DNA from: Nesterenkonia pannonica
Lineage (GTDB): Bacteria > Actinomycetota > Actinomycetes > Actinomycetales > Micrococcaceae
Direction of reading: 5' to 3'
DNA: 64,000 bases
Assembly (NCBI RefSeq): GCF_019575955.1
Contig: NZ_CP080575.1
Location: forward strand, 1,860,001-1,924,000
How positions within the stretch are numbered: the stretch's first letter is position 1; every line of letters begins with the position of its first letter. Position numbers and translations under genes: made by a program. Below the pieces are notes generated by a model. That model worked only from the letters and a program-made list of their open reading frames with translations. It searched no databases and was not told the origin of the DNA. Below, piece by piece: positions 49,595 through 60,564 of this stretch.

Positions 49595-50549
49595 TCATTC
49601 GAGCTCGTCCCATTCTAGCAACGCCGGGCTGAACGACTGATCCCAGTACTCGCTGCGCAGACGGAACTGCTCGCTGATGTGGCGGCCGATGCCCTGACGG
49701 GAGCCCAGGGCCGGATATGCGTGCATGCGCATGCTGGCCGCTGGGTCCATGCCGAACACCGCGGCGTCGGCGGCGCTGCGGAGGCTCGAGGTGAGGATGT
49801 CCACCGAGCCTGAGCCGTAGCCCGGCACGGATGCGGCAGCCTGACGAGCCACCTCGGTCAGCTCTGCGGAGATCACTGCTGTCACATCCACGGGAAGCAT
49901 CCCCGTGAACAGGTCGCTGTTTCGCCGAAGGATCCGCAGCTCCTTGTGCCCGAGGACCGTGTCGAGAGTGAGGTCGGCGGCAGTGATCAGGGTAAGCGTG
50001 ACCTCACGGGGCAGCGCAAGGGCCAGTGCACGGTTGCGCCTGCGGTGCTCGAAGCTGCGCGTCACCAGCTCGCGTACGGTGCTGCGTCCGTCGCCGACGA
50101 CGAAGAGCGGCACCTGGACGGCAGCCGCGGTCGGTTCGGTGCCCACGGTGAAGAAGCGGACCGCCAGACCCTCGTTGTGGGGTGCGTCCGCTTAAGCAGC
50201 CGCCTCATAGGCGGGCACCTCCGCCGCGGCCAGGTACTCCTGCAGCAGATCCCAGGAGCTCGTCGCCTCAAGCGCCTGCGCGCTCACCAGCGTCGTCAGA
50301 CGCCCATAGCCGCCCCTCGAACCTCTTTGGCCCTCAGATAGACCTGTCCGACCCCGGGAGAGTGAGCACCGTGAAGCCTCGGCGCTGCAGCTGCTTGGTG
50401 ACGAACGCCTGGTGAGAGGTGGCGCGCGGGTATTCATTCAGCTGCTCCCAGCGCGGGAGAACCCGGTCTGCGATGAATCGCCCAATGGGCCGCTGAGCGT
50501 CAGGAAGGTCCGCTGCGCTCCTCACTGCTGCCTCATCCCGTTCACGCAC
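49595..50549 (-). CDS. CphA-like ATP-grasp protein in the surface-polymer operon
   Basis: About 315 residues, a diverged relative of genes A, B, D and E. N-terminal part: ATSHQAFVTKQLQRRGFTVL. Then EGLAVRFFTVGTEPTAAAVQ and VPLFVVGDGRSTVRELVTRS, followed by FEHRRRNRALAL, matching the VGDGxxTVxELxxxxNxxRR block of the cluster. Later come VARQAAASVPGYGSGSVDIL and the signature MHAYPALG. The metal site E-x-N is replaced (GMDPAAS), and a lysine-glycine loop is not evident, so activity is doubtful. An in-frame TAA at 50187-50189 lies in GCTTAAGC. Another break lies near 50335. GTG 50549 is 17 bp after the ndk stop. Confidence 0.6.
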
Positions 50550-50566
50550 GCTCAGCTCCGCTCGGC

Positions 50567-50979
50567 TCAGCCGAACCAGATTCTGATCTCACGCGCGGCC
50601 GACTCAGCGGAGTCTGAGCCGTGCACGAGGTTCTTCTGGACCTTCTCCCCCAGTCGCGGCCCAGGTCGCCGCGGATCGTCCCTGGAGCGGCGGCGGTGGG
50701 GTCTGAGACGCCGCACAGCGAGCGGAAGCCCGAAATGACGCCGTCACCCTCCACCACGGCGGCCACGATGGGGCCTGAGAGCATGAAATCGACCAGAGGC
50801 TGATAGAACGGCTTGCCCTCATGCTCGGCGTAGTGCTCCGCCAGCTGCACCTGCGTTGCGGCGACCTTCTTCAGCTCCGCGACGCGGTAGCCCTTCTGCT
50901 CCACTCGCCGCAGGATCTCGCCGGTCAGACCGCGCTCTACGCCGTCGGGCTTGATGAGCACCAGAGTTCGTTCGCTCAT
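50567..50979 (-). CDS. ndk: Nucleoside diphosphate kinase
   Basis: Equilibrates NTP pools through a phospho-histidine. 137 residues. SERTLVLIKPDGVERGLTGE, AEHYAEHEGKPFYQPLVDFM, VVEGDGVISGFRSLCGVSDP. The catalytic His lies in NLVHGSDS after an indel near 50650, and the protein ends IRIWFG. ATG overlaps the DUF4233 stop (ATGA). The folC-DUF4233-ndk order is standard in Micrococcales. Confidence 0.95.
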
Positions 50980-51452
50980 GAATCGTTCTCCTCACGTTCA
51001 GCGGCCAATTGTTCTTCCATCCGGTATCTTTCCATCTTTCGACGTCAAGCCTTGCGCCCGTGCGCACCGCGTACCACCAGCAGGCCAGGAAGCCCAGCCC
51101 CGGGATGAGTGCCAAGGGCGTCCACAGGCCCTCCTCGGTGATGAGCGCCGTCCAGAGGAATGCCGAGATCATCACGAACTGCAGGACCCAGCCGATCGCG
51201 TACCCGAGGGGCGGCGAAGCAGCCCGCATGTGAGCACCAGCAGCACCGCGATCAGTCCCGAGTAGGCCAGCAGCCACCAGGCGTACCAATAGTGCTGGTT
51301 GAGCCCCCAGGCGGTCAGCCCGAAGAACAGCATCAGACATGCCTCCAGGCACAGCACCGAGGAGGCGAAGAGCGTCTTCACCGAGCGCGGGGGCGCGTCT
51401 GCCCGGGCCTCCACTCCCGCTGGGCCTTGGTCAGTAAGCGGCGCTTGGCCAT
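50976..51452 (-). CDS. DUF4233 family membrane protein
   Basis: Small integral membrane protein of unknown function found between folC and ndk in actinobacteria. About 158 residues, with a basic start (MAKRRLLTKAQREW) and four hydrophobic segments: LFASSVLCLEACLMLFFGLT, WLLAYSGLIAVLLVLTCGLL, GYAIGWVLQFVMISAFLWTA and TPLALIPGLGFLACWWYAVR. After a break near 51040 the tail is probably RMEEQLAAEREENDS. Overlapping start and stop codons link it to folC (TGATG) and ndk (ATGA). Confidence 0.8.
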
Positions 51453-52861
51453 CAGGTGTCCTTTCTGAGACGGTCGTCCTCTGCACCCAGCAGGGTGCGA
51501 GCCTCTCCACCAGTGTCACCGATCCGGTGATCAGCACGCCGCCGGTGACGGTGGCGCCGTCCTCGTCGACACGGGACACGGCCCAGTCGATGGCTTCGTC
51601 GAGCCGCTCAGTGCTGTGCAGGTCCTCATCGCGGAAGCCTGCGTCGGCAGCCATTAGGCGCAGCTCCTCTGCGGGCACCGCACGGGGCGAGACGGACTGT
51701 GTGAGGCATATGTCGCTGGCCAGGTCCCCGTACTGCGTGTAGAGGGCCGCGAGCATGGCGCGGACGTCCTTCTCCTGGAGGATTCCGACCACCAGCACCA
51801 GCTTGTCCAGCCCGAAGCTCTCCTTGAGCGCTTCCGCGGAGGCCTCGATCCCGGCAGGGTTGTGAGCAGCGTCGGCAATGATCGCCGGTCCGGTTCGGAG
51901 GGTCTCCAGGCGACCGGGGCTGGTGATGTGCTCGCATGCCAGCTGGAGGTTCTCGAGATTCAGCTCCTGCTCGGCTCCGCCGATGAAGGCCTCCAGAGCC
52001 GCCACCGCAAGGCTGAAGTTCTGGGCCTGATGAGCGCCGTGCAAGGCCAGGAGCAGATCGGGGTAGCGCCCTGCGAGCCCCTGGACGGTGACCTGCTGGC
52101 CGCCGACGCCGGGGAGCCGGGACTCCACGCCGAACTCCACCCCTCGAAGCGGAAGGGAACTCCTGCCTCACGCGCTGCCTCGAGCAGCACATCGGCGGCC
52201 TCAGGAACCTGCGCGGCGGAGACGAGGAATCCGCCGGGCTTGATGATGCCTACCTTCTCCAGGGCGATGTCATGCTCAGAGTCTCCGAGCAGGTCAGTAT
52301 GGTCGAGACTGATGGGGGTGACGACTTGGACGCTGCCGCTGACCACGTTGGTGGCGTCCCATGCTCCGCCCAGGCCCACCTCCAGGACCATGACGTCCAC
52401 GGGCTCGTCGGCGAAGACGGCGAAGGCCAGCACGGTGAGGCACTCGAAGAGGGTCAGCGGCACCTCGCCGTCCGCGCTCAGCCTCTCATCGACCATGCCG
52501 ATATGAGGACGGATCTCGTCCCAAATGCGCACAAAGGTCTCATCGGAGACGGGCACTCCGTCCACGCTGATCCGTTCGGTGACCGATCCCATGTGCGGCG
52601 AGCTGTACCGACCCGTGCGGAGATCATGGGCCAGGAGTCCCGCCTCGATCATCCGAGCAGCGGAGGTCTTGCCGTTGGTCCCGGTGATGTGGATGGCTGG
52701 GGCGGAACGCTCAGGGTTGCCCAGGAGGTCCATGATCATGCGCATCGGCTCCAGCCGGGGCTGCATGTCGTTCTCGGGGTTCGGGACAGAAGCTCGGCGT
52801 AGACCGATGCGACCGAGAACTGGTCGTACGGCTCGCCCGGGGTCAGCGGCTGCTCTGGCAT
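51451..52861 (-). CDS. folC: Folylpolyglutamate/dihydrofolate synthase
   Basis: FolC adds glutamate to dihydropteroate and folates. About 470 residues, a Mur-ligase fold. ATP loop: AIHITGTNGKTSAARMIEAG. Substrate region: TGRYSSPHMGSVTERISVDG, then MVLEVGLGGAWDATNVVSGS and PISLDHTDLLGDSEHDIALE. Second domain: NFSLAVAALEAFIGGAEQEL, IADAAHNPAGIEASAEALKE, LVLVVGILQEKDVRAMLAAL. Breaks lie near 52800, 52135 and 51495. ATG 52861 overlaps the ileS stop (TGATG). Confidence 0.93.
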
Positions 52862-55800
52862 CAGATGCTCTCCATGACGACGACGTCTGCTTGAGGTTCG
52901 GCGGCCGAGGGTCCTCGACCAGGTCCAGGTCTGCGGTGAGCGTCTCCTCGGTGACCAGCTGCGCGTGCTCATCCACCGCGGCGATCACCTCGGGCAGAGC
53001 CGTCAGCGTGGTGCGGATGCGGTCGGACACGTTGAGATCGGCGGCCTTGCGCGCCGCCTGCACGGTTCGGATCACGTCACGGGCCGTACCTTCAGCCACA
53101 AGCTGCGGGGTGAGCTCGGTGTCAAGGACGAGGAATCCGGCGGGCAGCGTCGTGACGGCCTTGTCGCCCGCCTCCTCCGAGACCGTGGTGGTCAGCTCAT
53201 ACTCACCCTCGTGAAGCTGCAGGCCGTAAGCCGTGACGGAGCCCTCCTGCACGGACCAGTCCCCGGATTTGGCGCCCTTGATGGCGTGCTGGACATCCTT
53301 CCCGAGCCGGGGTCCCGCCGCGCGGGCGTTCACCACCAGCTGTAAGCCAATGCCGAAGTCAGCCTCGTTGGTCTGCGCGGCTTCGAGAAGCTCGACAGAC
53401 TTGAGGTTCAGCTCGTCGGCGATGATCTCCTGGTACGTGCCCGACAGCTCCTCGGCCTCGGGAACCACCACGGTCAGACGCTCGAGGGGCTGCCGCACCT
53501 TATCTTGGCCTGCTTGCGCAGGGCAGAGTAAACCGAGGTGATGGCTCTCGTACGCTCCATCCGATCGACGGCCTGCTCGTCGCGCAGGTAGTCCTCCGGG
53601 TTGGGCCAATCCGCCAGGTGCACAGACCGCCCTCCGGTCAGACCTCGCCAGATCTCTTCGGAGATCAGCGGAAGCATCGGCGCGGCCACACGGACGCAGG
53701 TCTCGAGGGCCGTGAAGAGCACGTCGTAGGCCGTGAGGTCCTCGGAGTAGAACCGCGCCCTGGACCGACGGATGTACCAGTTCGTCAGGGTCTCCGCATA
53801 GCGGCGGAGTGCCTCGGTGGCCTCCGCGATCGCGAACGCGTCGAGCGCGTCCGTCACCTCACGCACCAGATCGCCCGTGGCGGCGAGGATGTAGTGGTCC
53901 AGAGGGTTCTCCACCTCATCCGCCCGGACGCTCTTCGCCTCGTAGTAAGCTCCGCCCCGGGCGGTGTTGGCGTAGAGGGCGAAGAAGTGCCATGCGTTCC
54001 ACACCGGCAGCAGCACTTGGCGCACACCCTCACGGATGCCCTCCTCGGTCACCACCAGGTTTCCGCCGCGAAGAATCGGGGAGCTCATGAGGAACCAGCG
54101 CATCGCATCGGAGCCGTCGCGGTCGAAGACCTCGTTGACGTCCGGATAGTTCTGCAGCGACTTCGACATCTTCTGACCGTCGGAGCCCAGCACGATGCCG
54201 TGGCTGATCACGTTGGTGAATGCTTAAGCCGGTCGAAGAGAGCCGTGGCCAGGATGTGCATGGTGTAGAACCAGCCGCGCGTCTGGCCCACGTACTCGAC
54301 GATGAAGTCGGCGGGGTGATGCCCTTCGAACCACTCCGCGTTCTCGAAGGGGTAGTGCACCTGCGCGAACTGCATGGAGCCGGAGTCGAACCAGACGTCC
54401 AGCACGTCCTCGACCCGCACCATCATGGAGCGTCCGGTGGGATCGTCGGGGTTCGGCCGGGTCAGGCCGTCGATCCATGGGCGGTGCAGATCCGGCTCAC
54501 CCGCGGCGTTGCGCGGGTAGTCGCCGAATGCCTCCTTCAGCTCCTCCAGCGAGCCGTACACCTCAGTGCGGGGGTAGGCGGGGTCGTCGGAGACCCACAC
54601 GGGGATGGGGCTCCCCAGTACCTGTTCCGGCTGATGGACCAGTCGCGGGCGTTCTCGAGCCACCTGCCGAACTGACCGTGCTTGACGTTCCCTGGGATCC
54701 AATTGATCTGCTCGTTGAGCTCAAGCATCCGCTGCTTGACCTGGGTGACGGCGACGTACCAGGAGGTCACAGCTTTGTAGATGAGCGGGGTCCGGCATCT
54801 CCAGCAGTGCGGGTAGGAGTGCACATAGGACTTTTCGCGCACGAGACGGCCGTCGGCCCGAAGGCTGTTGATGATCGTGCGGTTCGCATCGAAGACCTGG
54901 ACTCCGGCGATGTCAGCCAGTGGGGCGCGCCCCGACGGCGTGGGCTCGGCGAACATAGGCAGGAACTTCGCCGCGGAGTCCACCGAAAGGATGACCGGGA
55001 TGCTTAAGCAGCCTCTGAGGACCGCTGGTCCTCCTCACCATAGGCCGAGGCCTGGTGCACCAGTCCGGTGCCGTCTGTGGTGGTGACGTAGTCCTCGACC
55101 AGGACACGGAAGGCGTGCTGGGTGCCCCAGGCCTCCTCATCGGTGTAGTAGTCCCAGAGGGGCTCGTAGCGCACTCCCGCGAGCTGCTCGCCGCGGTATG
55201 CCGCGCCGACGGCCTGCTCGGCCTGCTGAGCGTCCTGGAATCCGAGGTCTTCGGCATAGGCGCCGAGCAGCTCGCGCGCCAGGACCACCTTCCCCGGCAC
55301 GGGGCCCTCCGCCGGAGCCTCGACGACGACGTAGTCGACATGCGGGCCGACGGCGATGGAGAAGTTGGTCGGCAGCGTCCACGGAGTGGTGGTCCAGGCG
55401 AGCAGGTGAGCGCCCAGCAGCTCATCCGGACCCTCTGTCACGGGGAAGGCGGCGGTGACCGAAGGGTCTTGGCGGTCCTGATAGACCTCGTCGTCCATCC
55501 GCAGCTCATGGTTGGAGAGCGGGGTCTCGTCCTTCCAGCAGTAAGGGAGCACCCGGAACCCCTGATAGGTCAGGCCCTTGTCGTGGAGCTGCTTGAACGC
55601 CCAGATGACCGACTCCATGAAGTCGACGTTGAGGGTCTTGTAGTCGTTCTCGAAATCGACCCAGCGGGCTTGGCGGGAGACGTAGCTCTCCACTCCTTGG
55701 TGTATTGAAGGACGTTGGAGCGGCACGCATCGTTGAACGTGTCGATCCCCATCGCCTCGATCTCGGCCTTGTCCCGCATGCCGAGCTCCTTCATCGCGGA

Positions 55801-56121
55801 GAGCTCTGCCGGCAGGCCGTGGGTGTCCCAGCCGAACCGCCGCTCGACGCGCTGGCCGCGCATCGTGCGGTACCGCGGGACGAGGTCCTTGGCGTATCCC
55901 GTCAGCAGGTGACCGTAGTGCGGAAGACCATTGGCGAAGGGCGGGCCGTCGTAGAAGACGAACTCCTCCCCCTGCCGCTGCTCGACGGATGCTTTGAACG
56001 TCCCGTCCTCGTCCCAGTACTTGAGGATGCGCTCCTCAATCTCGGGGAAGCGCGCGGAGGCAGGGGCCTCACGCTCCTTGCCGGAGGCAGCGCGTGGGTA
56101 GACGGGAGAAGTCTCGGTCAT
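52861..56121 (-). CDS. ileS: Isoleucyl-tRNA synthetase
   Basis: Charges tRNA-Ile. About 1,087 residues, the long actinobacterial type. HIGH motif in [19 protein letters not shown]. Editing domain: [20 protein letters not shown], and [18 protein letters not shown] in [20 protein letters not shown]. Anticodon-binding: [48 protein letters not shown] at 54222-54229 and 55002-55009 each correct to GCCGGC and restore FDRPAFTNVI and SEAAGIPVIL. Other breaks lie near 55700, 54800, 54625 and 53500. ATG 56121 (MTETSP) or 56130. An upstream T-box implies control by uncharged tRNA-Ile. Confidence 0.95.
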
Positions 56122-56149
56122 GGAGTCCATCCTGGTCGGGCCGAACAGA

Positions 56150-56360
56150 GTATTCAGTGCTGCCGCAAGGACGCTGCGAGCCGGAGCTCGAGGCGCGGTA
56201 CCACCTTGCTTGCACAGGTAGGCAGTGCCGGCTCTGCGCCTCTCCACGACTGCTGTGACGGGCATACCCGTCCGGGTCTACTCAGTGGCGACGGCGGCAC
56301 CGTCACGGACCTTTCTTCCGGATGCTCCCCGGTGATGGCCGGATCAAAGCGGATTCGGCT
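56150..56360 (-). ncRNA. T-box riboswitch of ileS
   Basis: On the minus strand 56207-56192 reads AAGGTGGTACCGCGCC, the T-box core that pairs with the NCCA end of uncharged tRNA. It is followed by a GC hairpin (GAGCTCCGGCTC) and a short stretch to the ileS start. Upstream there is room for a compact stem I, and ATC triplets (Ile) occur near 56340 and 56327. Actinobacterial ileS T-boxes usually act on translation through an anti-sequestrator. Outer limits are approximate. Confidence 0.75.
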
Positions 56361-56402
56361 CAACAGTCTACTAGAGGACTTGTGCGCCGAAGAGGCACCT
56401 TC

Positions 56403-56408
56403 TAGCGT
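56403..56408 (+). promoter_or_regulatory. -10 element TAGCGT for the MgtC-family gene
   Basis: TAGCGT fits TANNNT and ends 7 bases before ATG 56416, consistent with a leaderless transcript. Confidence 0.5.
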
Positions 56409-56415
56409 CAGGGCA

Positions 56416-57123
56416 ATGGACATCGAACTGCTGCGCGACACAGCCGCGGAGGAGGCGCTGCTGCTGATCTGCGCCTTCGTGCTCTCCGCCGTCATCGGCA
56501 TCGAGCGCGAGGTGCGCCAGAAGTCGGCGGGAGCGCGCACGCACATCCTGGTCGGCCTCGGCTCAGCGCTCTTCACCCTGGTCTCCGCCTATGGCTTTGC
56601 TCACATCCTCGCAGACGGAGTCATCCTCGATCCCTCTCGCATCGCGGCCCAGATCGTCTCCGGGATCGGGTTCATCGGAGCGGGCGTGATCTTCGTCCGT
56701 CAGAACATCGTTTCGGGCCTCACCACTGCGGGCTCCATCTGGGTCACCGCAGCAGTGGGCATGGCCTGCGGCGCGGGGATGCCGCTGATTGCGGCGATCA
56801 CCGTGGCACTGCACCTGCTGGCTATGACAGTGGTGACGTGGCTGGTGCGGCGGCTCCCCCAGCATGGCCGCACTCAGCGCTTCGAGGTGCGCTACCGGGA
56901 CGGACACGGCATCCTTCGGGAGATCCTCCGCGCAGCCTCCGATATGGGCTACGAGACCGGTCTTTCGCAGACGAAGCGGGAGGATACGGAGGACGGCCCT
57001 GTAGTCGACGCCACCATGACGTTCAGCCGTTCGCAGTACCAGTCACCGGGCATGCTCATGCAGTCCCTCACCGAGCTCAGAGGCGTCCTCGAGGTCCGAG
57101 CCCTCGAGAATCAGCTGGACTGA
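56416..57123 (+). CDS. MgtC/SapB family membrane protein
   Basis: MgtC-like proteins aid survival under low magnesium, partly by acting on the F-type ATPase. 235 residues, intact. The N-terminal membrane domain has LLLICAFVLSAVIGIEREVR, SAGARTHILVGLGSALFTLV, IVSGIGFIGAGVIFVRQN, GLTTAGSIWVTAAVGMACGA and AAITVALHLLAMTVVTWLVR. All hallmark blocks (G-x-ER-E, R-T-H, GIGFIGAGVI, LTTA) are present. A C-terminal ACT-like domain follows (RFEVRYRDGHGILREILRAA, SLTELRGVLEVRALENQ). It is monocistronic, closed by the terminator at 57146. Confidence 0.92.
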   Translation: MDIELLRDTAAEEALLLICAFVLSAVIGIEREVRQKSAGARTHILVGLGSALFTLVSAYGFAHILADGVILDPSRIAAQIVSGIGFIGAGVIFVRQNIVSGLTTAGSIWVTAAVGMACGAGMPLIAAITVALHLLAMTVVTWLVRRLPQHGRTQRFEVRYRDGHGILREILRAASDMGYETGLSQTKREDTEDGPVVDATMTFSRSQYQSPGMLMQSLTELRGVLEVRALENQLD

Positions 57124-57145
57124 TCGCGGCCTCCGGAGCACAACG

Positions 57146-57194
57146 AGCGGCGGCGCGGGCCCGGGCTTTTCTGCCCTGGGTCCGCGCCGCCGCT
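57146..57194. terminator. Bidirectional terminator between mgtC-like gene and valS
   Basis: A long GC inverted repeat (AGCGGCGGCGCGG paired with CCGCGCCGCCGCT, extended inward to GGGC/GCCC with two mismatches) closes on the loop TTTTCT. It lies between convergent genes. Confidence 0.8.
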
Positions 57195-57213
57195 GTTCAG
57201 GAGAAGTTCGCCT

Positions 57214-59831
57214 CCTACGCGTCAGAGGCTGCGTACTCCGCGCTGGTGAGCTCTGCGGCGTCTCCCCGGCGACGAGCACGAGCTGCTCCGCCTTGACCGC
57301 CGACTTCAGATCTTCGAGAGCCGCGGAGACCTGCGGCAGCTGGACCTCTGGGAGGGCCAAGGTGCCTGTGAGGATCGGGGTGCGCTGCTTGACCTGCGCG
57401 TCGGACTTTGCCCGGCGCACGGCAACGAGCGCGTCAGCCACCGCGTCCAGGGCGACTGCCTCGCCGCGGCGGCGTGCAGGCCCTCCGAGCTCGGCCATTC
57501 CGCCCCGTGGACGGAGCCGCTGCGCCACCATCGCCAGACCTCATCGGTGGCGAACGGAAGAACGGGCGCAAACAGCTTCAGCAGCGTGTCCAGAGTGGTC
57601 GCCAGGGCCGCGCGGACCGATGCCTGAGCGTCCTCGCCCTGACCGCCGTAGGCACGGTCCTTGACCAGCTCCACATAGTCGTCGGTGAAGCTCCAGAAGA
57701 ACTGCTCTGTGAGCTGGAGGGCCCTCGCGTAGTCGTACTCGTCGAACCGTTTCGTGGCCTCATCCACCACCGTGGCCAGCTGGGCCAGAAGTGCCTGGTC
57801 AAGCGGGTGCGCGACGCCTTGGGCCGAGGATGCGTCGTGGACGATGTGCTCCTCCGTGACGCCCATCCCGAACGCGAACTTCGAGGCGTTGAGCAGCTTG
57901 ATCGCCAGACGGCGGCCGATCTTCATCTGCGCCTCCTCGTAGGCGGTGTCCGCCCCGAGCTTGGCGCTGGCGGCCCAGTAGCGGACCGCGTCGGTGCCGA
58001 ACTTCTCCAGGACCTCATCGGGCACGACCACGTTGCCTTTGGACTTGGACATCTTCTTACGGTCCGGGTCCAGGATCCAGCCGGAGATTGCGGTATTGGT
58101 CCACGGGACCGACTCGTGCAGCGAGTGTGCCCGCACAGCGGTGGAGAACAGCCAGGTACGAATGATGTCGTGCCCCTGCGGCCGGAGATCGTAGGGGAAG
58201 ACGCGGGTGAACAGCTCGTTGTCGCGCTCCCACTTGCTTAAGCGATCTGAGGGGTCAGCGAGGACGTCGCCCAGGTGTCGAGCACGTCCTGCTCGCCGAC
58301 GAAGCCGCCGGGAACGCCCGCAGATCCTCCGTGAAGCCTGGAGCCGCGTCGGAGGAGGGGTCGACGGGCAGCTGAGCCTCCTCGGGCAGGAGGGGTGCTC
58401 ATAGTCCGGTTCGCCATCCTCGTCCAGGCGGTACCAGACCGGGATCGGCACGCCGAAGAAGCGCTGGCGGGAGACCAGCCAATCACCGTTCAGACCCTCA
58501 ACCCAGTTCTCGTAGCGGGAGCGCATGAACGCGGGGTGCCAGTCCATCTGCTAAGCCGCGCTCGATCAGCTCGGCGCGGCGGCCCGCATCACGTCCGCCG
58601 TTGCGGATGTACCACTGCCGGGAGGTGACGACCTCGAGCGGCTTGTCGCCCTTCTCATAGAAGTGGACGGCGTGGGTGATCTGCTTGGGCTCTCCGCGCA
58701 GGAAGCCTAGCCTCGCCCAGCATCTCGACGACCGCTTCCTTGGCCGAGTGGACTGTTTTGCTTACCAGCTGCTCGTAGCTGAGGCGGCCCTGCGCTGAGG
58801 CGATCCACTCCGGCGTCTCTCGTGCGAAGCGGCCGTCACGGCCGATCAGAGCGCGGGTGGGAAGCTGCAGCTCACGCCACCAGGTCACGTCGGTCATGTC
58901 GCCGAACGTGCAGATCATGGCGATGCCGGAGCCCTTCTCCGGGTCGGCGAGCCGGTGCGCGGTGACTTCGACCTCCACCCCGAAGAGCGGAGAGGTCACC
59001 GTGGTGCCGAAGAGCGGCTGGTATCGCTCATCGTCAGGGTGGGCCACCAGGGCCACGCAGGCGGGGAGCAGCTCCGGCCGTGTGGTCTCGATGACGACCT
59101 CGCTGCCGTCGGCGGCGAAGAAAGGGATGGCCTGGTAGGCACCGGGCCGCTCCTTGGCCTCCAGCTCGGCCTGGGCCACTGCGGTCCGGAAGGTGATGTC
59201 CCACAGCGTCGGCGCCTCTGCGGTGTAGGCGTTGCCCGAATTCACGTCGCGCAGGAAGGCGCGTTGGGATGCCGCCCGCGAGTTTTCGTCGATGGTCCGG
59301 TAGGTCTGGCGCCAGTCGACGGAGAGGCCCAGGCGCGTGAAGAGATCCTCGAAGACCTTCTCGTCCTGGACGGTGAGCGTCTCGCAGAGCTCGATGAAGT
59401 TCTGCTTAGGCTGATGGCGTCCCAGTCGCGCTGGTTCTTCGCCTAAGCTTCGTCGGCGGCGTGTAGTCGGGGTCGTACGGCTGGGAGGGATCGCAGCGCA
59501 CGCCGTAGAAGTTCTGGACCCTGCGCTCGGTCGGCAGACCGTTGTCGTCCCAGCCGAGGGGTAGAAGACCGTTTTGCCCTCATCCGCTGGAAGCGGGCAA
59601 CCACATCGGTCTGAGTGTAGGAGAACATATGGCCCACGTGGAGGGACCCCGAGGCCGTCGGCGGCGGGGTATCGATGGAGTAGACCTGCTCGCGGGGGCC
59701 GTCTCGTCGAAGTGGTAGAGCCTCTCGGCCTGCCAGGCCTCGTTGAGCGTGGCCTCGAGGCCTTCCAACGCGGGCTTTTCGGGAACAGCGGGGGTGATGG
59801 GCGAGTCCGTGCCCAGGGATTCGTCAGACAT
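57214..59831 (-). CDS. valS: Valyl-tRNA synthetase
   Basis: Charges tRNA-Val. About 870 residues. Start [39 protein letters not shown] motif in [20 protein letters not shown]. Editing and core blocks: [65 protein letters not shown] in [21 protein letters not shown]-terminal part [26 protein letters not shown]-type errors at 58236, 58550, 58705 and probably 59405 restore TPQIAGKWE, RGLQMDW, GEAGFLRGEP and the 59.4-kb frame. The stop is set at TAG 57214-57216 after correcting a break near 57265. Confidence 0.94.
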
Positions 59832-59873
59832 GAGCCTCAGTCTCTCACGCGCGGACTCGCCCCCGTGCTGTGC

Positions 59874-60476
59874 TCAGCCGAGCTGCGGCGACTCGGTGCG
59901 GGAGCGCTTCAGCTCGAAGAAGTAGGGGTACTCGGCGAGCGCGACCGCGCCGTCGAAGACCTTGCCTGCTTCCTCGCCCTCGGGGACCCGGGTGATCACC
60001 GGACCGAAGAATGCGGTGCCCTTGAAGGCGACGACCGGGGTGCCGACGTCCTGGCCGACCCGCGAGATCCCTTCGTGATGGGAGGCGCGCATGCGCTCGT
60101 CGTTGGTGTCCGTCTTCGCCTGCTCCAGGAGGGAGGAGTCGGCACCGATGCTCTCCAGGGCCTGAGCCGCGGCGGCTTCGAAGTCTCGGTTTCCGCGGTG
60201 GTGGATCTCGGTGCCCACTGCGGTGTAGAACTCACCGACCTTCTCCTCGCCGTGCGCGAGCTCCACGGCTGTGGAGGCACGGGCCGGAATCCAACGGGCC
60301 AGCTGCTCGGCGTCCTCGGCCGGGCTCGGGTTCTTCTCCTCGTTGAGCACTCCGAGGCTCATCACGTTCCAGTGGACCTCAATGTCGCGGACCTTCTCCA
60401 CTTCGAGGATCCAGCGGGAGGTTGCCCACGCGAAGGGGCATAGGGGATCGAACCAGAAGTCAACACGCTCTGCCAT
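59874..60476 (-). CDS. DsbA-family protein related to mycothiol-dependent Rv2466c
   Basis: Mycobacterial Rv2466c is a mycothiol-dependent thioredoxin-fold reductase. This 200-residue protein matches along its length: VDFWFDPLCPFAWATSRWIL, EVEKVRDIEVHWNVMSLGVL, SHHEGISRVGQDVGTPVVAF, KGTAFFGPVITRVPEGEEAG, YPYFFELKRSRTESPQLG. The active site, CPWC in Rv2466c, reads CPFA: the first Cys is kept and the second is Ala. The frame is clean here, so this seems genuine; a monothiol mechanism with mycothiol is plausible. The gene follows mycothione reductase at 88 bp on the same strand, supporting a mycothiol function. Confidence 0.85.
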   Translation of the reverse strand: MAERVDFWFDPLCPFAWATSRWILEVEKVRDIEVHWNVMSLGVLNEEKNPSPAEDAEQLARWIPARASTAVELAHGEEKVGEFYTAVGTEIHHRGNRDFEAAAAQALESIGADSSLLEQAKTDTNDERMRASHHEGISRVGQDVGTPVVAFKGTAFFGPVITRVPEGEEAGKVFDGAVALAEYPYFFELKRSRTESPQLG

Positions 60477-60564
60477 CGGTACTGTCCTTTCGACGTATTC
60501 AGGGTGGGTGCCTCCGTGCCAACTGCTGAAGGCGCCGCGTTGTTCCTCCCCGACGCTGGGTCCG

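Noticed and set aside
51960-53609. Apparent single 549-codon protein spanning ileS and folC
   Set aside because: It joins the IleS C-terminus to FolC through shifted frame; correcting indels gives separate genes with a TGATG overlap at 52861.
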